This document shows positions 1 through 5,841 of a stretch of DNA of 6,122 bases, in pieces (position 1 is the stretch's first letter; every line of letters starts with the position of its first letter). Source of the stretch: Nanobdellati archaeon (GTDB lineage Archaea; Aenigmatarchaeota; Aenigmatarchaeia; PWEA01); assembly GCA_022257805.1 (NCBI GenBank), contig JAKOPB010000030.1, positions 1-6,122 on the forward strand, read 5' to 3'. Position numbers and translations under genes: made by a program. The notes under the pieces are model-generated. The model worked only from the letters and a program-made list of their open reading frames with translations, ran no database searches and was not told where the DNA came from.

Positions 1-13
1 AAATACCGAGGCC

Positions 14-802
14 ATGGACGGTGAGATCTACTTCAAAAGAACGAAGGCCGATGTAGAGACTCTGGACGAAATAACGAACTACTTCACGGCACAGAACCCA
101 TCCTACTGTGGACCGGCATCCGCAGAAATGGCTCTCGCAGTTTTCGGGTACGATATAAGCCAAGAAGAGATAGGCGAGAAAGCAAACACAAAAAGGGACG
201 GAGGTACAGAGGGCGAGGATCTGGCCGAAGCAATAGAAGAACTGACAAAGAACGAAGTCCGGGCCAGCTACATATCCTACGACGAGGTAAGCAACCTCAA
301 GAGGGAGCTCAAAGTATGGTTAAACGACGGTGCACTGGTTATACTTCACTTCATGAAGCCTGTAATATTCCCGGACGCCACGACAGGCCACTTCGTTCTT
401 TGTTTGGGTGTAGAGGGCGAGGAGGTTCTTGTGATGGATCCAAGTTCTAAGAGCGGGGGAGTCTACTACGTGAGCTACGATGATATGTCGAAAGCTATGA
501 AGGAGCACGACAAGACAAGAGGATATATACCGATGGCGCCAAAGGGTACCACGGCGTACTGGAGGCTGAAGGAAGGCCTGATCTACTCACATCCGAAGCT
601 CTACGACAAGCTTTCAAAGAGCCTGGAGGTTCAGCTCTCAAAAATAGTCAGAAAGGGAAGCATACTTAAGGAGGTAATACCCGGGTCGGTTACGGAATTT
701 GTCGAGGATTGGAGATCCGACGAGAAGGTCAGGAGAATGTGGGAACCAGACGAGGAAGACGAATCTACAGGGGGTCTAGATGAATTTATTGACGATAACT
801 GA
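14..802 (+). CDS. C39/papain-like cysteine peptidase (possible peptidase or transpeptidase)
   Basis: Predicted cytoplasmic thiol peptidase of the C39-like, papain-fold group. What is seen: a CGPAS motif with catalytic Cys32 preceded by Gln27/Asn28 (possible oxyanion residue), His126 in TTGHFVLCLG, and Asp142 in VLVMDPSS. The order Cys-His-Asp and the spacing fit C39-like and phytochelatin-synthase-like enzymes. There is no signal peptide, membrane segment or ABC-transporter domain, so it is not a classical bacteriocin exporter. Residues about 180-262 form an unrecognised C-terminal extension ending in a strongly acidic tail. The ATG at 14 has only a poorly spaced GAGG (8-11), and the frame is open to base 1, so the true start may lie upstream of the window. 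It overlaps the next gene by 23 bp, which implies cotranscription with the two ATP-grasp genes. By inference it hydrolyses or transfers a peptide or amide made by those ligases. The fold is fairly sure; the substrate is unknown. Confidence 0.8.
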   Translation: MDGEIYFKRTKADVETLDEITNYFTAQNPSYCGPASAEMALAVFGYDISQEEIGEKANTKRDGGTEGEDLAEAIEELTKNEVRASYISYDEVSNLKRELKVWLNDGALVILHFMKPVIFPDATTGHFVLCLGVEGEEVLVMDPSSKSGGVYYVSYDDMSKAMKEHDKTRGYIPMAPKGTTAYWRLKEGLIYSHPKLYDKLSKSLEVQLSKIVRKGSILKEVIPGSVTEFVEDWRSDEKVRRMWEPDEEDESTGGLDEFIDDN

Positions 803-1625
803 GGACCAGTCCATCGGCGAGAAGTTTGCTCCATACTTCGGAGATGTTGAGACCTGTTCTATACGGGATATCAAGATAGATGTAGAAGACAATAACGTAG
901 TTTCGTATGTAAATGGAGGAAAGGTTGAAGACTACGATTCGCTTTTCATAAGACCTACCTCGAAGGCCATCACCTTTACGAAAATATTTCTCGAGACGTT
1001 GACGGAGAGCGACATAAATACCAGCATTGAAGGTGCCTCGTACTACATGATAGCGAAGAAACCCTACCTCTTCAAGGTCCTCAACGAGAGGGGGGTTCCG
1101 ATACCGAAGACCTATGTGGTTTCCTCCCAGAAATCCGCAACAAGCCTGCAGAAAGAGATCGAGGGCGAAATAGTATGCATACAGATGGAAGGGTTCGTCC
1201 GCAGAGATATAATGAAAACCGGAGATCCTGAAGACATGGAAGCTTTTTCGGAAAGCCTTGAACATGGCAAGAACTACATGCTTGTACAGGAGTTCCTGGA
1301 AGGTGATGTCTACGACTGTCTCTACATAGACGGCGATATAATTTCAACCAAGATAACGGGCGATTCCTGGAGAAAGTCTCCGAAGAGGGACAAGTGCAGT
1401 GAAAAATACCACAAACCTCCTACTGAACTGACCGAAGTAGTCAAAGAAGCTGCAGAAGCAATAGGTTCGAAGCTGTGCTCCGTAAGGATTGTTGATTCAA
1501 GGGTAGTGGACATACATATGAATCCGGATATAGAGAGGTTCAAAAAAGTTTCCGGAAAAGACGCGTTCGAAAAGGTTGCTGAGATGCTGAAACCAGAGGA
1601 AACTGAAAACGGTGATGATGAATGA
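780..1625 (+). CDS. Degenerate RimK-like ATP-grasp protein, probable pseudoenzyme
   Basis: 281-residue relative of RimK-type ATP-grasp ligases. What is seen: an N-terminal alpha/beta region, then MIAKKPYLFKVLNERGVPIPKTYV (residues 90-113), where Lys94 lines up with the adenine-site lysine, and a hinge-like LVQEFLEG at 168-175. The rest of the site is eroded. The usual beta-Lys plus glycine-rich loop is replaced by IVCIQMEGFVRRD. The Asp metal ligand of the third gene (CGVDII) reads CSVRIV here (Arg236). The metal motif VEINASPGI aligns without gaps to VDIHMNPDI, giving Glu to Asp244 and Asn to His246. The DIR and SRGG motifs are also missing. It is therefore probably inactive alone and may act as a partner subunit or substrate-binding protein for the ligase downstream. 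An AGGGGGT (769-775) sits 4 nt before the ATG. It overlaps the peptidase gene by 23 bp and the next gene by ATGA. Family fairly sure; loss of activity is inference. Confidence 0.75.
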   Translation: MNLLTITEDQSIGEKFAPYFGDVETCSIRDIKIDVEDNNVVSYVNGGKVEDYDSLFIRPTSKAITFTKIFLETLTESDINTSIEGASYYMIAKKPYLFKVLNERGVPIPKTYVVSSQKSATSLQKEIEGEIVCIQMEGFVRRDIMKTGDPEDMEAFSESLEHGKNYMLVQEFLEGDVYDCLYIDGDIISTKITGDSWRKSPKRDKCSEKYHKPPTELTEVVKEAAEAIGSKLCSVRIVDSRVVDIHMNPDIERFKKVSGKDAFEKVAEMLKPEETENGDDE

Positions 1626-2515
1626 AGTTTGCAATAATATACACACCTTTCCTGGAACAACATCCGTATATAATAGAGAAGGCAGAGGAGTATTTTGAGA
1701 GTGTTCTGGCGGTTCCGATCGAAAGGGTGAGGTACGAATACAGCGAAGACGGTAAGCCAAGGGTGATGTACAAAAACACCGACCTCTCGGAGTTCGACGC
1801 TGTATTTCCTAGGCTGGCCGGTGAAGACCTACTGTTTTCCGAGCAGCTCATAGAGATACTCAATGAAACCGATACCTATGTCCAAATGGATTCAGACTCT
1901 TTTCCAATATCATCTAACAAGTTCTACACCATGAAGGAACTCAGTGGTGGTAAGGTGAGGATACCGAGATCCATCTACACGCTGTCCACGGAGACAGCAG
2001 CAGAAGCTGCGAAGAGTATAGGTTATCCTGTTACTATAAAACTAATATCGGGCTACGGAGGGAAGGGAATCATGCGTGCTAAGGACGAGTCCGAACTTCG
2101 GCCTATAATAGACACGCTGGAAGTGTTCGAACAGGATATATGTCTACAGGACTTCATAGAGAATCCAGGAGAGGACATACGGATAATTGTAATAGGAGAC
2201 AATACTTATTCCTACAAAAGGATCGGGCTGGAAAAGGAGTGGCGCTCCAACATTTCCAGAGGCGGCGAGCGCAAAAAGTTCGATGCACCGGAAGAAATGA
2301 GAAACATGGCCGTTAGGGCCTCGAGAATAGCCGGGTTCGATATATGTGGAGTCGATATAATAGAATCAGAAGATGGCGGACACATAGTTGAGATAAACGC
2401 ATCACCGGGGATAACCGATGAGACATCTGAAGCTGCCGGAGTAGATATCCCCGAAAAGATTGTAAATTTTGTCCATCAAAAAACCCTGGACATGAAGGCA
2501 AGCGAAGGCGTTTAA
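1622..2515 (+). CDS. RimK-family ATP-grasp amide ligase
   Basis: 297-residue cytoplasmic ATP-dependent carboxylate-amine ligase. Family enzymes (RimK, LysX, MptN, CofF) activate a carboxylate as acyl phosphate and join it to an amine, often adding an amino acid such as glutamate. What is seen: pre-ATP-grasp domain about 1-95; Lys100 in SSNKFYTMKEL; VTIKLISGYGGKG (137-149) with Lys140 and an intact glycine loop; hinge CLQDFIE; GEDIRIIVIG (183-192); SNISRGGERKKF (209-220); Asp245 in CGVDII; and VEINASPGI (256-264) with metal ligands Glu257 and Asn259. All core residues are present and the length is typical. GGTGAT (1611-1616) provides a ribosome binding site 5 nt before the ATG, and ATGA overlap with the preceding gene implies translational coupling. 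The substrate is unknown; nothing visible assigns it to LysX, MptN or CofF. Its end overlaps the convergent ligase gene by 4 bp. Confidence 0.88.
   Translation: MKFAIIYTPFLEQHPYIIEKAEEYFESVLAVPIERVRYEYSEDGKPRVMYKNTDLSEFDAVFPRLAGEDLLFSEQLIEILNETDTYVQMDSDSFPISSNKFYTMKELSGGKVRIPRSIYTLSTETAAEAAKSIGYPVTIKLISGYGGKGIMRAKDESELRPIIDTLEVFEQDICLQDFIENPGEDIRIIVIGDNTYSYKRIGLEKEWRSNISRGGERKKFDAPEEMRNMAVRASRIAGFDICGVDIIESEDGGHIVEINASPGITDETSEAAGVDIPEKIVNFVHQKTLDMKASEGV
2478..2483 (-). terminator. Possible U-run terminator for the minus-strand operon
   Basis: TTTTTT on the minus strand, 29 nt after the stop of the minus-strand ATP-grasp gene and inside the 3' end of the opposing ligase gene. Its placement mirrors the T-run on the other strand, which favours a function slightly, but it is short. 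Confidence 0.35.
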
Positions 2516-3483
2516 CTTCCAAGTATTGCTAGTATATCTCTTATGAACTTTTTCTTTGCCTCCGTAACTCTCTCATCTCCGAACTTTATACCGGGCTTTG
2601 AGTTAAGCTCTATAAGCCAGGGCCTGCCTTCTTCGTCGTAAAGAAAGTCAGTCGAATATACGCGCTTTTCGTTTTCCCTAAGCCTATAATCTATCTCTTC
2701 GATGATTTCCACAAGCTCCTCAGGAAGCTTTTCGGTGGATACAAAATCCATACTGCCTCCCCTACTCACGTTACTTATACATCCGGACTTTGGCATTCTC
2801 ACGAAGGAGTAGGAAATCTCTCCATCAACTAATATCACACGTAGATCATGTACTCCATTTACTTCTAAAAAAGGGACGCCGTTCGAAGAGTCCTTAAACT
2901 CCTGGACAAGGACTTTGCCCTTCCTTAGATCTTCTGTGTCAAATTCATTCAATTCCTCTTCTACAGCGGACTTCTCCACGACCTTCACAAGTTCACCACC
3001 GGATCCAAATCTCGGCTTCAGAACGACCTTTTCGGAATCTATCTCACCGAGTCCCGAATCTAAATCCTCTTCCGTGGCCTTTATAGTCCTAGGCACTCTC
3101 TTATGAAAAAGACTGTATACGCTGAGCTTGTCCTTGCATAGCTCCTCAAACTCGGGTCTGTTGAAGATCCCGATATCCTCCCCGATCCTGTACTTCAATT
3201 TCTTGGTCTCATCATTAAAGTAGAACTTATCGAAGACAAGATCTATTTTTATATCCTTTTCTGTCTTCCAGCCGTCTTCAAAGTAGAAGGCAGTTATAAG
3301 CCCTTTATTTTCATACGAACTGAAATGTGCCACGTAAATCTCCACACCCATTTTACGGCCTTCCGTGGCCATGAACTCCATAGAATCATTAATCCCATCG
3401 TCGTAGAAAGGACGGGAACCATCCTTCGGAAAACCGGTTTCGGGTAGATACCTCTCATCCCATAGAACGGCTACTTTTTTCAT
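2512..3483 (-). CDS. ATP-grasp ligase
   Basis: 323-residue ATP-grasp protein, predicted soluble ATP-dependent carboxylate-amine or thiol ligase. What is seen: an N-terminal alpha/beta domain (about 1-105) beginning MKKVAVLWDE; central VVLKPRFGSGGELVKVV (153-169) with Lys156 and glycine loop 160-163; hinge VLVQEF (191-196) with Glu195; VHDLRVILVDG (211-221); SNVSRGGSM (237-245); Asp279 in YSTDFLYDEEG; and metal motif IELNSKPGI (291-299) with Glu292 and Asn294. All catalytic elements are intact. The DLR...SNVSRGG block closely resembles DIR...SNISRGG in the ligase on the opposite strand, so both are of the same broad class, although the N-terminal domains look different. It follows the P-loop NTPase gene with an ATGA overlap (3480-3483); a GGAG lies almost against the ATG and a GGTG about 11 nt before it, consistent with coupled translation. 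Substrate unknown. Confidence 0.87.
   Translation of the reverse strand: MKKVAVLWDERYLPETGFPKDGSRPFYDDGINDSMEFMATEGRKMGVEIYVAHFSSYENKGLITAFYFEDGWKTEKDIKIDLVFDKFYFNDETKKLKYRIGEDIGIFNRPEFEELCKDKLSVYSLFHKRVPRTIKATEEDLDSGLGEIDSEKVVLKPRFGSGGELVKVVEKSAVEEELNEFDTEDLRKGKVLVQEFKDSSNGVPFLEVNGVHDLRVILVDGEISYSFVRMPKSGCISNVSRGGSMDFVSTEKLPEELVEIIEEIDYRLRENEKRVYSTDFLYDEEGRPWLIELNSKPGIKFGDERVTEAKKKFIRDILAILGS
2549..2553 (+). terminator. Possible U-run terminator for the plus-strand operon
   Basis: TTTTT on the plus strand, 34 nt after the stop of the RimK-type ligase and inside the 3' end of the opposing ligase gene. Archaeal U-runs can terminate transcription, but five T's alone are weak evidence. Confidence 0.3.
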
Positions 3484-4547
3484 TCTCCGGGAAACACCTT
3501 TTTGCGGACTATTTCAAATATCTCATCCATGCTCTTCATACCGTTTAAAACGGGAACGTCGGTGAATCTCCTTATGTTCTCCCTGCCTGCCTCTGTATCC
3601 GTCGACGGGCCGGAAATAACGTCCGGCGTATAACTGTGGTCCTCCAGTATACGGATACCGCCGTAGGCACCCACCGGATCCAGGGACATGAAAACCAGGC
3701 TCACACAGGCTTTCTTTATTTCACTGTCCTTAAGCACTTCCAATACGTTGTAGGAAGACAGCAATCCTGCTCCTAACTCCGCGACAACCACATCTGCTTC
3801 CCTTCCCACCTCGTTTATCAGTCCTTTACTCGCCATCACCGCTTTATCAGAATCGCCTGTGGAAGATGGGAGACCACAATCTGTGAATTCGTAGGCCTTC
3901 AAGGCACCGCTTTTCTTCATCAGCAACGTATCTCTTTGCCGTGTGACACCAGTTAGTTTGAGTGCTCCTACATTCTTACCTGTTTCGAAAAATCTCTTCA
4001 CAAGTCCACAACACAGAGTAGTCTTGCCTGCATCCATCCTGGAGCTCGCCACCAGCACCAGAGGACAGTCCACCTCCAGCTTCTCTGACATCTCCAGGGA
4101 ATAGTCGGATATATTAACCCTCTTCCCGTCCTTGGTCACAAAACCCAAGAACTTCAGGTTATAAGGCTCACCTATACCTTCTGGTGAGCTCACACACTTG
4201 GCCATAACACCACCCGAAGAAACGAAATCAAGCTCATCGCCCTTTTCCAGTCTCTCGGGAATCTCGGAGGAAAAGCCCTGTACCGCCTTCCTTTCACCCA
4301 GCACGCCAACGAGTAGCTGCCCCACCTCCAATCCCACCATCTCACCTCCTTCGACCTCGGCTCTGTCGTAGTATCCTCCCTCACCTATGACCTCGACTAC
4401 CACAACGTCTCCGTTCTCTGTATCTCTTCCGTTCTCCTCAATTTCCACCTCTCCAACATCTCTCAGAAAGTCAACGTTTCTAACAGAAGAAGTAATTATT
4501 TCGGGCTCCACTATCATAGATACCACACCGTCTATTACTCTTATCAC
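3480..4547 (-). CDS. BioD/MobB-like P-loop NTPase with N-terminal beta-rich domain
   Basis: 355-residue protein in two parts. Residues about 1-155 are rich in Val, Gly and Glu and look like a beta-barrel or strand-rich domain. Residues about 160-355 form a P-loop NTPase: Walker A ASSRMDAGKTT (167-177, Lys175), a likely switch region GALKLTG (194-200), FTDCGLPSS (221-229), and a Walker B-like strand VVVAELGAG (253-261). The AGKTT loop without the first glycine recalls BioD, MobB and the C-terminal domain of DUF1611 proteins (the DgcN family); I cannot decide between these. It shares an ATGA with the downstream ATP-grasp gene, so the two probably act in one pathway. Start: this frame opens with GTG at 4547, which has no ribosome binding site; ATG at 4517 has GGTG 8 nt upstream and may be the true start, giving 345 residues. 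The stretch between the two has codon use like the rest. Catalysed reaction unknown. Confidence 0.78.
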   Translation of the reverse strand: MIRVIDGVVSMIVEPEIITSSVRNVDFLRDVGEVEIEENGRDTENGDVVVVEVIGEGGYYDRAEVEGGEMVGLEVGQLLVGVLGERKAVQGFSSEIPERLEKGDELDFVSSGGVMAKCVSSPEGIGEPYNLKFLGFVTKDGKRVNISDYSLEMSEKLEVDCPLVLVASSRMDAGKTTLCCGLVKRFFETGKNVGALKLTGVTRQRDTLLMKKSGALKAYEFTDCGLPSSTGDSDKAVMASKGLINEVGREADVVVAELGAGLLSSYNVLEVLKDSEIKKACVSLVFMSLDPVGAYGGIRILEDHSYTPDVISGPSTDTEAGRENIRRFTDVPVLNGMKSMDEIFEIVRKKVFPGE

Positions 4548-4552
4548 ATACT

Positions 4553-4579
4553 TAAGCTATTCGGTGCCCTGATAGCTTA
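4553..4579. repeat. 8-bp inverted repeat between dehydrogenase and P-loop genes
   Basis: TAAGCTAT (4553-4560) and ATAGCTTA (4572-4579) are perfect inverted copies around an 11-nt spacer. One arm includes the stop codon of the dehydrogenase gene (4577-4579). In the minus-strand transcript it could fold as a hairpin between the two genes, or it could be an operator for a dimeric regulator. A CTTAAGTAT element overlaps the other arm and could be a TATA box for the P-loop/ATP-grasp pair, with a start site between 4517 and 4535. The repeat is seen directly; its function is inference. Confidence 0.55.
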
Positions 4580-5767
4580 GTTCCCAGAATCAACAAGCAG
4601 TATAAACGCAGGATCTTCATCCGTCAGAATGATCAGTCTTCCGTCAGGCGTCTGCTCAACGTCCCTGATCCTCCAACCCATCTCATCCAACAATGGATCT
4701 AGCTCTTCCACCTCGCCATCGACATCAAACCTTCCCAGATATCTACCAGCCAGATTCCCAACAAGTAACTGACCATCTAGTTCTTCTATTGAATCATCCT
4801 TGTAAAAGGTCATTCCGGCAGGTGGAAATCCACCAGAAGTACATTCCCAGTAGTATACAGGATTCACAATATCCTCCCTTTCGTGCGGTTCATCGCCTAT
4901 AGGTGTTTGGGTTCCGTATATGCAGCCGTAGTGGGTCACAGGCCATCCGTAGTTTCCGCCTTCTTCGAGAACGTTTATCTCGTCACCGTCCCTCTCCCCG
5001 TGCTCGCTCTGCCAGATCTCTCCGGTTTCAGGATGCAATACCATGCCCTGAACGTTTCTATGGCCGTAGGTAAATATCCTGTCGTCGTAGTTACCATCCT
5101 CTACAAAAGGATTTTCCTCCGGAACCTCTCCGTCTTCCGTGAGTCTGAGTGTAGTTCCAAGAGTATTTCCTGTCTGCTGTGAGACGTGGTCCGGTTCAAA
5201 GTCCTTATCACCTCTGTCACCAACTGTATAGTAAACATAACCGTCATCATACAATACACGTGACCCGAAGTGCTGACCCGAGTCCATTGCAGGTTCAGCT
5301 CTGTCGAGAACTTCGAAGTCGCTTATTTCCCTCTCTTCCAGATCAAGCTCTCCCTTCCCAAGGAACGTAGTGTAACCCTGTTCCAGAGAATCGGAATAGG
5401 TCAGGTAAACAGTTCCTTCAACTTCTTCAACGTCCAGAAGCCCTCCCTGTCCGACATCCACCACCTCCGGAACACCACTGACCTCGAACGTTTCACCGGT
5501 TTCTATTTCTAGAATATTCAGATTTCCGGGTCTTTCAGTGACCAATGCCGTTTCTTCATCCACGAAGTCAATTCCCCATGGATGTGCAAGCTCATCGTTA
5601 ATCACTTCCACCACAAACTCCTCTCTCTCGCTTTCAGTAAACATAAATTCGCCCTCCCTTTCAACAGGCCTGTCCATCACATAGCCAGCAAACAGAAAAA
5701 TCGTAACTAAGAACAAAACAGCCAGTATCAGTTTCCCGGAAAAGTCCATTTTACCTACAGGAAACAT
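4577..5767 (-). CDS. PQQ-dependent aldose/sugar dehydrogenase family protein, membrane-anchored or secreted
   Basis: 396-residue six-bladed beta-propeller of the glucose/sorbosone dehydrogenase (soluble aldose dehydrogenase, YliI/Asd-like) family. Members oxidise sugar aldehydes or hemiacetals outside the membrane using pyrroloquinoline quinone. What is seen: a hydrophobic segment (about 13-29) without a lipobox or twin arginine, so a Sec signal or anchor; HPWGIDF (62-68) and ERPGNL; GQGGLLDV (106-113); GQHFGSR (164-170) with the expected catalytic base His166; TVGDRG; GNTLGTTLRL; FTYGHRNVQG (232-241) with the likely PQQ-contacting Arg237; SEHGERDGDEIN; GGNYGWP; AGMTFY; and LLVGNLAGRYLG. Its only cysteines, 282 and 309, could form a disulfide outside the cell. 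The mature part is very acidic, as in halophilic secreted proteins. GGGAG (5774-5778) lies 6 nt before the ATG at 5767 and supports this start over Met7. The next gene downstream is 29 bp away. No PQQ biosynthesis genes are visible here. Cofactor use is inferred from the family. Confidence 0.9.
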   Translation of the reverse strand: MFPVGKMDFSGKLILAVLFLVTIFLFAGYVMDRPVEREGEFMFTESEREEFVVEVINDELAHPWGIDFVDEETALVTERPGNLNILEIETGETFEVSGVPEVVDVGQGGLLDVEEVEGTVYLTYSDSLEQGYTTFLGKGELDLEEREISDFEVLDRAEPAMDSGQHFGSRVLYDDGYVYYTVGDRGDKDFEPDHVSQQTGNTLGTTLRLTEDGEVPEENPFVEDGNYDDRIFTYGHRNVQGMVLHPETGEIWQSEHGERDGDEINVLEEGGNYGWPVTHYGCIYGTQTPIGDEPHEREDIVNPVYYWECTSGGFPPAGMTFYKDDSIEELDGQLLVGNLAGRYLGRFDVDGEVEELDPLLDEMGWRIRDVEQTPDGRLIILTDEDPAFILLVDSGN

Positions 5768-5810
5768 CTATAACTCCCAATTTAAGTATCTTCAAAGTAT
5801 GTAGTGCCTA
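5768..5810 (-). promoter_or_regulatory. Probable promoter region and ribosome binding site of the sugar dehydrogenase gene
   Basis: Between the RNase P terminator and the ATG at 5767 the minus strand has two AT-rich, TATA-like stretches: CATACTTTGA (about 5793-5802) and ATACTTAAAT (about 5780-5789). The first is better placed, since a start site about 25 nt downstream would fall just before the ribosome binding site GGGAG (5774-5778). Only the ribosome binding site is clear; the TATA choice is tentative. Confidence 0.4.
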
Positions 5811-5828
5811 AATCCTCTTCCAAATCCA

Positions 5829-5841
5829 AGAAAAACAAAAG
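5829..5841 (-). terminator. U-rich archaeal terminator of the RNase P RNA gene
   Basis: On the minus strand the sequence reads CTTTTGTTTTTCTT right after the end of the recognisable RNA. Archaeal RNA polymerase stops at such U-runs without needing a hairpin. It separates the RNase P transcript from the dehydrogenase gene about 60 bp downstream. Confidence 0.6.

Noticed and set aside
786..1265. Minus-strand open frame of 159 codons opposite the degenerate ATP-grasp gene
   Set aside because: It lies entirely antisense to a gene with clear family motifs, has no recognisable domain, and its composition looks like a shadow frame.
14..2515. Graspetide (microviridin-like) RiPP cluster
   Set aside because: Two ATP-grasp genes plus a C39-like peptidase recall it, but no precursor peptide with TxxxxEE-type repeats is visible, the peptidase lacks a transporter, and the intact ligase looks RimK-like rather than graspetide-synthetase-like.
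1622..2515. Assignment as LysX, MptN or CofF
   Set aside because: All are RimK-type and share the visible motifs; no LysW carrier, pterin or F420 gene is nearby, so a specific name would be a guess.
4883..5182. Plus-strand open frame of 99 codons opposite the sugar dehydrogenase gene
   Set aside because: It is antisense to well-conserved propeller motifs and shows no domain or ribosome binding site of its own.
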